Positions 1 to 9,000 of a DNA stretch of 44,991 nt are shown in pieces; position 1 is the stretch's first letter, and every line of letters starts with the position of its first letter. The position numbers and the translations under genes are program-made. The notes beneath the pieces are model-generated. The model saw only the letters and a list, made by a program, of their open reading frames with translations, had not been told where the DNA came from and ran no database searches. Origin of the DNA: Solirubrobacterales bacterium (lineage in GTDB: Bacteria > Actinomycetota > Thermoleophilia > Solirubrobacterales > Thermoleophilaceae); the NCBI GenBank assembly GCA_012718975.1, contig JAAYBF010000156.1, positions 1 to 44,991 on the forward strand, read 5' to 3'.

Positions 1-37
1 CGCGGCGATACCATGGGTCGTCGCCGCACCCGCACCT

Positions 38-110
38 GGGGCTGTAGCTCAGCTGGAAGAGCGCTGCCTTCGCATGGCAGAGGTCAGGGGTTCGAGTCCC
101 CTCAGCTCCA
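38..110 (+). tRNA. tRNA-Ala (anticodon CGC)
   Basis: The cloverleaf can be folded by eye. The acceptor GGGGCTG pairs with CAGCTCC (one G-U) and the discriminator is A at 110. The D arm holds GCTCAGCTGG. The anticodon stem CTGCC/GGCAG encloses the loop TTCGCAT, which reads anticodon CGC for alanine GCG codons. The T arm contains GGTTCGAGTCC. The 3' CCA is not encoded: the CCA seen at the end is the last acceptor bases plus the discriminator. The 3' part, from the anticodon stem onward, is duplicated 10.4 kb downstream, so this gene is the integration target of the element that follows. Confidence 0.97.
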
Positions 111-203
111 TCGGAGCGGAACCCAGAGGCGATGCGGGTTCCGACGAGATCGACAGCCACCGTGGCGAGACGCCGAAAGCGGCCTATATGGCGTTCGTGG
201 CAA
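66..203 (+). repeat. attL direct repeat, overlapping tRNA-Ala 3' end
   Basis: This copy matches 10442-10579 with only two mismatches (positions 128 and 163) at a constant offset of 10,376 bp. The first 62 bases (66-127) are identical and include the tRNA anticodon, variable and T arms and acceptor 3' strand. Weaker similarity with one indel continues to about 241. Crossover by tyrosine integrases usually lies in the tRNA anticodon or T-arm part. The remaining roughly 90 bp of identity past the tRNA is longer than most att cores. Confidence 0.92.
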
Positions 204-221
204 AACCCGTGCCAAAACCCC
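197..221 (+). repeat. Tandem 12-bp repeat, left end (candidate integrase arm site)
   Basis: Two half-units of the form GTGGCAAAACCC occur back to back, the second with GTGCC. Related tandem pairs lie at 10294-10318 and 10573-10597. In the left and inner-right copies a GAATCGCCGG string follows a few bases later. Repeats of this kind near the ends of an integrated element are typical of arm-type integrase or excisionase sites, but that role is inferred. Confidence 0.55.
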
Positions 222-363
222 GGCACTCCGACTGAATCGCCGGCAATCGGGCGACCGATCGCCACACAGATCGGGGCCTGTCGCGTCTGGTTAGTCGATG
301 GCGTTCCATGCTCCCCGCGCGAGGTCGAGGCAGCCGCGCTCCAGATCGAAGGAGCGATAGGCG

Positions 364-1863
364 ATGGCACGACCGTCCTCACCCAAGGTCAAGGAGACCG
401 TCCGCGCGGACGGCACGTCGAAGTTCAGGGCGCGACTGATGGTCGACGGCGAGCGCATGACGCTCGACCTCGGCGACGAGCGCGACGGCGCCACGCCACT
501 CTCGGCCGCACGCAAGCTCAAGGACGTGCTGGAGGACATCCGGCTCGGCCGCTGGGAGCCCGAGCGGCGCGCTGAGCGGCCGAAGCGCGAGCCCGGCTTC
601 GCCGAGGCCGCCCGGACGTACCTGGAGTTCAAGCGCTCCCGCCAGCTCCGGTCGAGCACCATGACCCGGCTGACCTGGGCGTTCGAGACCCACCTGATCC
701 CGTTCTTCAAGCACAGGCGCCCCAGCCGGATCACCGAGCGCGACGTGGTCGCCTACACCGACCACCTGATCGAACAGCGCAACCGGATCGCTCAGCTCCG
801 CGAGCAGGACAAGTACCTGACCGGCCCCAACGGCGGCGCGCTGCGCGAGCTGTCCGACGCGACGATCAACAGCACGCTGGTCTACCTGACCGGCCTGTTC
901 ACGTGGACGGCCAAGCAGGGATGGGGCGACCCGCTCGCGAACCCGGCGGCGAACTGGCGGCTCAAGGAAAGGCCACGACTCCGGGCCGCGCTGGAGGCCG
1001 ACGAGCTGGCCGACCTGATCGAGGCGGCGGGGACGCCGAGGCCGCTTCAGCGCCAGCGCCCGCACGTCGCCGCGCGAGCCGAGCTGATCGTCCGCCTCCG
1101 CGACGAGGAGGGACTGCCGTGGAAGGCCATCGTCAGGCGCGTGGGCGTGGCGGAGTCGACGGCGATCTACAACTACCAGGAGGCCAAGCGCCGGCAGGCC
1201 GGCTTGGGGTTCGATGAGCACCGGGCGCGGGCCGACGCCGTGTTCGTCCTGGTCCTCGCCGGCACCGGACTGCGCGTCACCGAGCTATGCGACCTCAACG
1301 TCGGAGACGTGGACCTCCGCCACGCCAAGCTCCAAGTCCTCGACGCCAAGACCGAGGCCGGCGTCCGTGAGGTCTACCTCACCGACCGCCTCCTGGAGGC
1401 GATCGCGACCTACTTCAAGGCGCGCGACCCGATGAGCCACGACGACCCTGCCTTCCCCGACAGCAATGGCCGCCGCCGCGATCGGGGCCAGGCCAACGTC
1501 CAGGTCTTCGCACCAGCAACGCAGCTCGCCAACGACCGCCGCCGCGAGCGCGGCGAGCGCCCCCTACCCCACGTCACGCCCCACATCCTCCGTCACACCT
1601 ACATCACCCTCGCCCTGGAGACCGGCTACTCAGTCCCCTACGTCATGCAGCAGGTCGGCCACCGCGACCCCCGCATGACCATGCGCGTCTACGCCAAGGT
1701 CTGCGCCCGCCGCGACCGGGCGGTGCAGGGCGCAGCGTTCGATCGGCTACTCACGCCTCAGTCGCACGATCGCCGAGCCGCCTTCGCGGCGAACAACTGC
1801 AGCGCGGTTTGGAACAGAACCTCCAACCAACTGTCCCGAGAACACGGAGACAGCTCAAGCTAG
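364..1863 (+). CDS. int: Tyrosine recombinase/integrase with internal HTH insertion
   Basis: This site-specific recombinase should catalyse integration and excision of the element at tRNA-Ala. The ATG is preceded by GGAG about 10 bases upstream. Residues about 1-70 look like an arm-binding domain (FRARLMVDGERMTLDLG) and 77-200 a SAM-like core-binding domain. The catalytic domain shows Arg304 (GTGLRVTEL), a probable Lys329, H407-x-x-R410 (HILRHTY), His433 (VGHRDP) and the nucleophile Tyr443 (RVYAK), so all key residues are present. At about 499 aa it is longer than the usual 380-430. The extra length includes residues about 238-278, which read as a sigma-70 region 4-like HTH ([20 protein letters not shown]) between core-binding and catalytic domains. 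It points inward from attL, the usual arrangement. Confidence 0.95.
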   Translation: MARPSSPKVKETVRADGTSKFRARLMVDGERMTLDLGDERDGATPLSAARKLKDVLEDIRLGRWEPERRAERPKREPGFAEAARTYLEFKRSRQLRSSTMTRLTWAFETHLIPFFKHRRPSRITERDVVAYTDHLIEQRNRIAQLREQDKYLTGPNGGALRELSDATINSTLVYLTGLFTWTAKQGWGDPLANPAANWRLKERPRLRAALEADELADLIEAAGTPRPLQRQRPHVAARAELIVRLRDEEGLPWKAIVRRVGVAESTAIYNYQEAKRRQAGLGFDEHRARADAVFVLVLAGTGLRVTELCDLNVGDVDLRHAKLQVLDAKTEAGVREVYLTDRLLEAIATYFKARDPMSHDDPAFPDSNGRRRDRGQANVQVFAPATQLANDRRRERGERPLPHVTPHILRHTYITLALETGYSVPYVMQQVGHRDPRMTMRVYAKVCARRDRAVQGAAFDRLLTPQSHDRRAAFAANNCSAVWNRTSNQLSREHGDSSS

Positions 1864-2010
1864 TCGAGTCCGCCGGCAGCAAGTCGCTTGCTCAGTGTGG
1901 GCAAGGCCGACGCCGACCAGCCTCGGCTTGCTCCCGCATGCCTGTAGTCTGCACGCCTGCGAGGCGAACGTCCTCGTACTCCGAGGCATAGTTCGGGAGG
2001 TGAACGGAGA
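1864..2010. other. Non-coding spacer between integrase and HerA-like gene
   Basis: This is about 150 bp with no convincing ORF. The reading frame of the next gene is open from 1948 onward. A GGGAGG stretch at 1995-2000 is the only ribosome-binding-site-like element, ten bases before an in-frame CTG at 2011. No terminator hairpin is obvious. Confidence 0.5.
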
Positions 2011-2211
2011 CTGACATCTAGACGAGTAGTTCTCGACCAGCCTGAGCGACTGACAGCAGCAGCCCTCTATACGGGGTGCCTTCTAGCTCTCGGGGCGTAC
2101 ATCAACGGGCAAGTCCCGCCGCCAATTGGTATCGATGGGCTCTGGTTCTATTCTGCGTTCGCGGCGCTGATCCTAGGAGCGTTCCTCGTAGAGCCGTTCT
2201 TTGCGCGCCCC
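2011..2211 (+). other. Probable N-terminal extension of the HerA-like ATPase
   Basis: The sequence is in frame with the ATPase gene and has no stop. It translates into two plausible transmembrane helices (around YTGCLLALGAYI and LWFYSAFAALILGAFLV). It contains no ATG, GTG or TTG in that frame. CTG 2011 has GGGAGG ten bases upstream. It therefore looks like real coding sequence that start-codon rules would cut off. Confidence 0.55.
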
Positions 2212-4278
2212 GTGGACGCGATCGCAAATGCGGTGGCCCTCGGCTTAGTGGTCGTGTCGACGGACACGGAGGCCGTCGCCGTGAGTACAACGGCTGTCTC
2301 GGTGGGACAAGCGGTTCTTCTCGGCTACGCCGCAGTACTCCTTTTTATCGCGATCGTCGCGATCAGCTTCAAGGATAAGCCTGGTCGACGCCATCGCCTT
2401 GCGATGACCTCCAGCGTCGCCGCCGGGTCTCTCGGTCGCGCAACGGTGGTCTTCTCGCTTCTTCTGTTCGCCACCGCTTACGCCGCGTTCGCCGACCAGC
2501 CAGACAAGCTAGCGACCCTATTCCTCACCTGGGTCGTGATTTTTGTGTGGCGGCCCGTCGAGCGCCTGATCGAGGTGCGGCGGCGTCTCACGGTCCATGC
2601 GCCCGCGGACGCAATGGTGATAGAGAGGGTCGAGGAGCCCGCCATCCTTGTCGTTCGTTTGCCGCCTGGACGAACCGTGACGGTCGGCTCCCAGTTGACT
2701 TTGGAGAGCGTGTCCGGGATCGCGCAGGCGACGGTCGTCGATGCGACCCTTCTCCTAGTGCGACAGACTGCCCGCCTCGCGCTGAAGCGCCCATTGCCCG
2801 TAGCGGTCGGTGACGCAATCGCATTTACCGAAGCTAAGGGTGAGCTGCAGGCCGTTGGACACGTCTCAAGTGGGACGACGCTTCAGCGACTGGTTATTGA
2901 GCAGACGGCCGTCGGGCCGGGAGTCGTTATGGAGGAGGGGATGCTCGTCGAGACGTCCACAGATGGCCGCGAGCCCGTCCTCCACCAGGTCGTATCAGCC
3001 GAGGTCAAGTCGCTCGGAGAGCCAGAGGCCAGACGCGACGTGATCGAGGTCGGAGCTAGGAAGCTTGGGCGCTGGGATTCGGCGAGGTCGACGTTCGAAG
3101 TAGTTCCCTGGCTGCCGGCACCAGGGACTACCGTGAGCGCCCATTCGGGTGGTGAGTGGACGTTTACGGCAGACAAGATCGGCCATGTGCCCGGAACGGG
3201 CTACGGACTAGGCCTCGAAGTTCATATGGCGGTTACGCACAATACGGCGATACTGGGAATACTTGGAATCGGAAAGACAACGTTAGCCTCAGAGGTGATT
3301 CGAAGGATGCTCGCCGAAGGGGTAAAGGTCGTCGTGCTCGACCCTACCGACCGCTACGCGGTCGAGTTTGCCGACATATGCGATCGGGCCACCCAGCGTG
3401 AGATCGAGATCTCGATCGATGAACTGGTAAGCGGACAGCTTAACGATACCGCGATGCGAACGACCGATAGGGGCCATCAGGAGGCCGGTAACCGTGGCGA
3501 GTTTGAGGCGGCCATACGGGATCTATTGAAGCGCTTCTGGGATGGCGATGCCCGATTGCTCGTACTCAACCCCAGCGCGTTCGCGGTCACCCGGATGGAC
3601 GGGGGTGTGTACAGTGGAAACGCGAATCGCCTTGTGGCGTTCACCGCGGTCGAGGTAACTCAGTTGATCGCCCAGGCGCTCCTTGACCTGGCCCGCGACT
3701 CCTCAGAGAGCGAGGAGACATCATCGCAGTCGATCGCTGCGGATGGAGAGGCCAGCACACCTACTGGGACAAGCTCTCAGAGTGGCGAGACCGCCCGCAT
3801 CTGCCTTGTCCTTGAGGAGGCGCACTCTCTGGTGCCTGAGAGTAATTCGAGCGCGGGTTTCGCCGAGAAGGACGCCGTAGTGCGTACGGCGCGGGCGATA
3901 ATGCAGGGGCGAAAGTACGGCTATGGTTGCATAGTAATCACACAGCGCACAGCCAACGTAACCAAGAGCATCCTAAACCAGTGCAACTCGATCTTCGCAA
4001 TGCGAATCTACGATGCAACGGGGATGGAGTTTCTACAGAATTACGTCGGCCATGACTACGCCGGGTTGCTCAGTGCGCTGCCGCCTCGCGAGGCCGTCGT
4101 CTTTGGGCGGGCACTGAACTGCGAGTCACCGGTCGTTCTTCGGCTCAACGACGCCAGCGACGTTCGTGCTCATTGGGCAGGAGTTGATAGTTCGGTACCT
4201 AAGACAAGCATGTCGGCTCTGGGAGACGGCGACGATGGAGACAGCGCGCCGGTCGATGACGACGCGATCCCCTTCTAG
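2212..4278 (+). CDS. Membrane-anchored HerA-like (DUF87) P-loop ATPase
   Basis: This is a HerA/FtsK-superfamily ATPase with an N-terminal membrane region. The first standard start is GTG 2212, but the frame is open from 1948 and encodes more hydrophobic, protein-like sequence, so translation may begin at CTG 2011 behind GGGAGG (about 755 aa). Helices in the 2212 form lie near residues 25-50, 65-85 and 92-110. A beta-rich segment follows, then Walker A GILGIGKTT (near 350) and a Walker B-like CLVLEEAH (near 535). The run ARAIMQGRKYGYG, ITQRTANVTKSILNQC and FAMRIYD is the DUF87/HerA signature and unlike VirD4 coupling proteins. HerA proteins are hexameric DNA translocases, often paired with a nuclease in repair or antiviral systems. 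No NurA, Sir2 or other known partner is adjacent. Codon use is less GC-biased than in its neighbours. A defence or element-maintenance role is inferred. Confidence 0.8.
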   Translation: MDAIANAVALGLVVVSTDTEAVAVSTTAVSVGQAVLLGYAAVLLFIAIVAISFKDKPGRRHRLAMTSSVAAGSLGRATVVFSLLLFATAYAAFADQPDKLATLFLTWVVIFVWRPVERLIEVRRRLTVHAPADAMVIERVEEPAILVVRLPPGRTVTVGSQLTLESVSGIAQATVVDATLLLVRQTARLALKRPLPVAVGDAIAFTEAKGELQAVGHVSSGTTLQRLVIEQTAVGPGVVMEEGMLVETSTDGREPVLHQVVSAEVKSLGEPEARRDVIEVGARKLGRWDSARSTFEVVPWLPAPGTTVSAHSGGEWTFTADKIGHVPGTGYGLGLEVHMAVTHNTAILGILGIGKTTLASEVIRRMLAEGVKVVVLDPTDRYAVEFADICDRATQREIEISIDELVSGQLNDTAMRTTDRGHQEAGNRGEFEAAIRDLLKRFWDGDARLLVLNPSAFAVTRMDGGVYSGNANRLVAFTAVEVTQLIAQALLDLARDSSESEETSSQSIAADGEASTPTGTSSQSGETARICLVLEEAHSLVPESNSSAGFAEKDAVVRTARAIMQGRKYGYGCIVITQRTANVTKSILNQCNSIFAMRIYDATGMEFLQNYVGHDYAGLLSALPPREAVVFGRALNCESPVVLRLNDASDVRAHWAGVDSSVPKTSMSALGDGDDGDSAPVDDDAIPF

Positions 4279-4934
4279 GCGATCAATAGAAGGTCGCGAG
4301 CACCCCCGAGTGCGGTCTCGGGTCGCCCTCCCTGCGTCATAGCGATTTCACCAGCCGGGATCACGGAGACGGTTCGCACGGGTTAGGACGGCCTGCATGC
4401 TGACGGCGGCCGTGCGCCGCTTGCCGAGGCCGTCGTCGAGCCGGGCGAGGCGGCCGTGATCGCGGTTCGCCGGGCGACGCGCGAGGAGTTGATCGCAGGC
4501 AACGCCGATCGCGCCTACGAGAGCACCGGCGATATGGGCCGGGCAATCTATGGTTGCGTGCGCTGAGCTTGGCGAGCGGCCACGAGAACCCTGGCGTCAA
4601 CTCGAACGTCGGCAACGGCTACTCGCGCAGCGATCGCGACTTCCAGGCTCCGGGGCTCGCTCGCGACAAGTTCGTCTCCCATGTCGTGGCGACCGGCGGC
4701 TTTCGCTTCCTCGGTCCCCGGCGGGCGTGCGAATCCAAAAGCTCGGCGGCCACGACCGCTGGACCCTCGTTCGGCGGCGGGATGCGCGCCGTCTTCCAGG
4801 TCGGTGGAGACATCCGACCCGGCGAGGCCCTATCGGCCGAGGATCGAGGTCGTAGACGGCCACGAGGCCTACCATCGGACGTACCGGCCAGCACCTGAGG
4901 GGCCGCAAGGGCTCAAGGACGTTCGGCGCGCTGG
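4279..4934. other. 650-bp stretch without a convincing gene; probably decayed coding DNA
   Basis: Short open frames exist but none has a good start, length or recognisable family. Frame 1 from about 4387 to 4566 reads protein-like (for example ATREELIAGNADRAYEST) but opens right after a stop and has no ATG. A TTG-started frame at 4554-4898 (114 codons) is another weak candidate. The pattern fits an eroded gene between the ATPase and the small HTH gene. I see no repeat or RNA gene here. Confidence 0.45.
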
Positions 4935-5135
4935 CTACCCGGCGCGCTCAACCCGGCGGTTGGGCGGGCGCCAGTTGCGCTTGCGCGTGGGCAGGCGCTC
5001 CATATAGAAGAGCTGGCGGACGCGCTCCCCACCGACGCCGTACAGCGCGCCCACCTGCCGCAGTGTCATACCGCGCAGGTAGGCCTGGTACATGTCGCGG
5101 GTGCGTTCCGCGCGAGTGTGGCGGCGGTCGCTCAT
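4935..5135 (-). CDS. Small HTH (sigma-70 region 4-like) protein
   Basis: This is a 66-residue basic protein. Residues about 10-44 form one helix-turn-helix (MYQAYLRGMTLRQVGALYGV followed by GGERVRQLF), resembling sigma region 4 or homeodomain-like recruits. The tail is Arg/Pro-rich. The gene is divergent from the first XRE regulator, and an inverted-repeat operator lies between them (5157-5170), so it could belong to the same regulatory circuit. Ribosome-binding evidence before the ATG is weak. Its function is unknown; an excisionase or copy-control role is possible given its size and context, but nothing shows it directly. Confidence 0.55.
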   Translation of the reverse strand: MSDRRHTRAERTRDMYQAYLRGMTLRQVGALYGVGGERVRQLFYMERLPTRKRNWRPPNRRVERAG

Positions 5136-5152
5136 CGGCCGCCCGCCTGCAC

Positions 5153-5171
5153 GATGCTACAGATATGTAGT
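5153..5171. promoter_or_regulatory. Candidate XRE operator 1
   Basis: The site contains inverted repeat CTACA-GATA-TGTAG. It shares 17 of 19 bases with a site upstream of the second XRE gene (consensus GATGCTACWGATRTGTAGT). It ends 37 bases before the first XRE start and also lies just upstream of the divergent HTH gene. Paralogous regulators with matching palindromes suggest auto- or cross-regulation. Confidence 0.6.
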
Positions 5172-5206
5172 GGTGCTGGGGGTGCGTAGGCCGTGAGATT
5201 CGCGGC

Positions 5207-5458
5207 GTGTCCCACGACTCACCGAAGCCCGAAGACAGAATCGTCGGCCACGTCCTGCGCTCCGCGCGGGAGCGGCTTGGCCTCAGCCAAGAGGACGCCG
5301 CCGACAAGGCCGGTTTGCACCGTGCGCAGTACGGCCGCTACGAGGCGGGCCAGAACGCGCCGAGCTTTCTGACCGTCGTGCAGATCGCTACCCGCCTCGG
5401 CGTCCCGGCGTCGGAGATCGCCGAGGAAGCCGAGCGTCAACTCAAGAGCCTCGGATAG
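5207..5458 (+). CDS. XRE-family HTH transcriptional regulator (copy 1)
   Basis: This 83-residue protein is essentially one HTH_3/XRE domain (residues about 11-70: LRSARERLGLSQEDAADKAG, then HRAQYGRYEAGQNAPSF). It is closely related to the next gene, which shares SQEDAA, AGLHRAQYGRYE and the downstream helices. The GTG start fits the domain length. A TGAGATT string lies six bases upstream, and an equivalent string precedes the second copy. It probably binds the palindromes upstream of both genes and controls element functions such as relaxase expression. Target and effect are inferred. Confidence 0.85.
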   Translation: MSHDSPKPEDRIVGHVLRSARERLGLSQEDAADKAGLHRAQYGRYEAGQNAPSFLTVVQIATRLGVPASEIAEEAERQLKSLG

Positions 5459-5499
5459 CGGCGAGCGGGCGGGCAGGGGTCGCGGACCCATACCCGACT

Positions 5500-5518
5500 G
5501 ATGCTACTGATGTGTAGT
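5500..5518. promoter_or_regulatory. Candidate XRE operator 2
   Basis: This is the second copy of the 19-bp site, with half-sites CTAC and GTAG around TGATGT. An overlapping longer inverted repeat GCTACT/AGTAGC is also present. It ends 39 bases before the ATG of the second XRE gene, almost the same spacing as operator 1. Confidence 0.6.
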
Positions 5519-5556
5519 AGCCATCGCAACCGTTTCCCCTGAGATTGCCGGCAGCG

Positions 5557-5802
5557 ATGGCGCAAGGGGAGAACGAGATCGTCGGAGAAGTCCTGCGCGA
5601 GTTCCGCAGCCGCACCGACCTCAGCCAAGAGGACGCAGCCCACGCCGCCGGCCTCCACCGAGCGCAGTACGGACGCTACGAGCAGGGCCGCAACGCCGTC
5701 ACGTTCGTCGTCATGCTCAGGATCGCCAAAGCCCTAGGCGTAACGATCGAGGAGCTGGCGGCGGCCGTGACGCGGCGGCTGCCGAAGAGGCCCAAGCGCT
5801 AG
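5557..5802 (+). CDS. XRE-family HTH transcriptional regulator (copy 2)
   Basis: This 81-residue single-domain XRE protein (SQEDAAHAAGLHRAQYGRYE near residues 23-42) is a paralogue of the gene at 5207-5458 and follows it by about 100 bp. ATG 5557 is preferred over the in-frame TTG at 5545, because the paralogue aligns from this point. The basic C-terminus (RRLPKRPKR) may add DNA contacts. Tandem duplication of gene plus operator suggests a two-repressor circuit such as those controlling integration or transfer in mobile elements. The last gene before the relaxase, it may regulate it. Confidence 0.85.
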   Translation: MAQGENEIVGEVLREFRSRTDLSQEDAAHAAGLHRAQYGRYEQGRNAVTFVVMLRIAKALGVTIEELAAAVTRRLPKRPKR

Positions 5803-6038
5803 CACAGCACCGGGCCACTGCCCACCTGCCCCATCTCCTCGGCGCCACCTCCCGAGCCCGGTCCGCCGGACCGCCGGCTCCTAACTGCTGCGTCGCCGCG
5901 ACCTTCTCGCGGCCCCGCTCGCCTGTCCTCGACCCGTCCTGCCGACGCTCCCTCCGGACCGCCCCAACAGCCCACCACACACATGCACTTCCGTGCGGAG
6001 ATCACACGATTTCGCCGGTCATGCGTCTGCGAGGGTGG
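5803..6038. other. Region upstream of relaxase; possible oriT
   Basis: These 236 bp have no gene. They contain short inverted repeats, GGTCC-GCC-GGACC (5860-5872) and GCAC-TTCC-GTGC (5985-5996), and a repeated CCGGACCGCC string. MobF relaxases often act on an origin of transfer next to their own gene, so oriT could lie here, but no established nic sequence is recognisable. Confidence 0.3.
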
Positions 6039-9000
6039 ATGCTCACGATCGGGAAGATCGGCGGTACGGGCGGCGGCCAGTGGCGGTCGCCCGAGTACTA
6101 CACCGAGCAGGTAGCTCGCGGCGCCGAGGACTACTACGCCGGACACGGCGAGGCGCCCGGCACCTGGACGGGCCAGGGCGCCGCACAGCTCGGCCTCGCG
6201 GGCATGGTCGGGGACGGCGAGCTGGAGGCGGTCTTCGAGCGCCGGCATCCGTCATCGGGCGACCAGCTCGGCCGGGCGGCGGGGCCGGGATCGGTGCGCG
6301 GGATCGACTTGCAGATGGCGGTGCCGAAGTCGGTCTCGACCCTGTGGGCGCTCGCGGACGACTACGACCGGCCGGAGGTCGCGGCCAAGGTCTGGGAGGC
6401 GACCCACGGGGCGGCCTCGGCCGCGTTCGACTACCTGGAGCGCCACGCCTGCACATCGCGCGCCGGGGCCGGTGGGAAGGTCGCGCTTCGCGGCGAGGGA
6501 TTCGTCGCCGCGGTGTTCCCGCACAGGTTCAGCCGCGAGGGCGACCCCCAGGTCCACGTCCACGTGCTGGTGGCGAACATGACCCACGGCGGACGGGCCG
6601 AGGGCGTCGAGCCGGCATGGCGGACCCTGGACGCCCGGGACCTGTTCGACCACAAGCTCGCCGCCGGCTACCTCTTCCAGGCCGAGCTTCGCGAGCGCCT
6701 TACCCGCGAGCTGGGCGTCGAGTGGAGCGAGATCCACAAAGGCGCGGCCGAGATCGTCGGCGTCCCGACCGAGCTGACCCAGGCGCTGTCCAAACGCCGC
6801 GCTCAGATCCTCGACGCGCTTGACCGCGACGGCCGCGCCGGATCGGCCCGCGAGTCCGAGATAGCCGCGCTGACCACGCGCCGGTCCAAGCAGACGTTCG
6901 ACCTAGCCGAGCAGCGCGGCCAGTGGCGGGCCTTGGCGCAGGAGCACGGGTTCGACCGCGACGAGCTGGCCGACACCCTCGACCGCACCGAGTTCCGACC
7001 CGTGGATCGAGGCGAGCTGAGCGCCGCCATATCCGAGATCGTCGGCGCCGAGGGACTGACCGCCGAGCGGTCGGCGTTCGCGCGCCGGGACGTGGTGCGC
7101 GAGGTCGCGGCCCGCCAGGTGCGGGGCGGGTCGGTCGAGCAGGTCGAGGCGATCGCGGATCGCCTCATCGCCTCGGATCAGGTCGTCGCACTCGACGGCA
7201 CCGCGGCGGGCGCGACCATCCGCCCCACTTCCCCGCCGGACCGTCGCGGCGAGCCGCTGCTCACCACACCGGACATGCTCGCGGTCGAGGCACGGATGAT
7301 CGACCAGGCCACCGGCCGGCGCGGCGAAGGAGCCGGAGCCGTAGCGCTCAGCGAGGGCGAGCGATTCGAGCGACGGCCCGGCGGACTGGTGCTATCCGAT
7401 GAGCAGCAGGCGATGGTGCGCCAGCTCGTCACCTCCGGCGATGGCGTCGAGCTGGTCCGCGCGAAGGCCGGAACCGGCAAGACGACCGCGATCGACGCGG
7501 CGCGCGAGCTGTGGGAGCGCGACGGCTACCGCGTGATCGGCGCGGCGCTCGCCGGCCGCGCCGCCGACGAGCTGCACGCCAGGGCAGGGATCGACAGCTA
7601 CACCGTCCACGGCCTCCTGCGCGACCTAGAACGCGGCGGCGAATGGCAGCTCCCCGACCGCGCCGTGCTGGTCGTCGACGAGGCCGGCATGGTCGACACC
7701 CGCCGCCTCGCCCGACTGCTCGACCACGCCGCCGACGCCCGCGCCAAGGTCGTGCTGATCGGCGACGAGCGCCAGGCGCCCGCCGTCGAGGCCGGCGGCA
7801 GCTTCGCCGGCCTCGCAGACCGCCTCGGCACTATCGAGCTGTCCGAGGTCCACCGCCAACACCACGCCTGGGACCGCGCGGCGCTGGACGAGCTGCGCCA
7901 CGGCGACATCGCCGACTGGATCGCCGCCTACGACCAACACGGCCGACTCGTCCCATGCCGCAGCGCCGACGAGCAAACCAGGACCCTGGTCGCCGACTGG
8001 TACGTCGCCGCCAGAGAGCACGGGATGGAACAAACGGTGATGCTCGCCGGCCGCCGCGACGAGGCCGCCGACCTCAACCACCTCGCCAGAACAACGCGGG
8101 TCGCCGCCGGCGAGCTGGACGACGCCACCGCGCTGACCGTCGAGGGCCGCACCTTCGCCGAGGGCGACCGGGTGCTCGCGTTGCGCAACCGCCACGTCGA
8201 CCGCGCCGACCAGGACGGCCGACATCTACTGCGCAACGGCAACCGCGCCACCGTCACCCGAATCGACCACCAGGCCGGCACGCTGACCGTCCAACTCGAC
8301 ACCGGCCCGACCGTCACCCTGCCCGACGACTACCTCACAGACGGCCACGTCGACCACGGCTACGCCCTGACGATCCACAAGGCCCAGGGCATGACCACCC
8401 AACGGACCTTCGTCCTCGCCTCACCCGACCTCGCCCGCGAGCTCGGCTACGTCGCCGCCTCCCGCCACACCGACGAGGCCCGCTTCTACGTCAACGCCCC
8501 CGACCCCCAAGACCGCCCGCCAGGCGAACCCGACTACGGAGACCGGCTCCTATGGGACGACCTCAAGACCGCGCTCGGCGTCGAGCGAGCCAAGCACCTC
8601 GCGCTCGACCAGACCGAGATCGACGCCAAGCTCGGCCAGCTCTCGACCGCCGAGCTGCTGGAGATCCAAGACCGCGGCCGAACGCTTCTGACCTCCATCC
8701 CCTCCCAGTGGCAGCGAGCCCGAGACGCCGAGGCCGTCCAACAGGCCGCCAGCCGACTCTCCAGCCGGGAGAAGCAGCTAGCGCAAGCAAGGACGGCGCT
8801 GGAGCAGACGAGCCGACTCCGTCGCCGCGACCGCGCCGAGATCCAGCAACGGATCTGGCAGCTCGAGGACCGTAGCGCCGCAGACCGCCAACAGCTCAGC
8901 CGCGCCGTCAACCAGGCGGCCGAGTTCGACTTCGACCGCTGGCTCGACACCCACGAGATGGACGTAGTCGACGCCTCCGCCGCCGACCGCGAGCTGGCGA

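Noticed and set aside
2011-4278. VirD4-type coupling protein for the relaxase
   Set aside because: The ATPase motifs (LEEAH, MQGRKYGYG, TQRTANVTKSILNQC) match DUF87/HerA rather than VirD4/TraG coupling proteins.
7511-8875. Second-frame plus-strand protein inside the relaxase gene
   Set aside because: Its translation is almost pure Arg/Pro/Ala, a frame shadow of the helicase domain.
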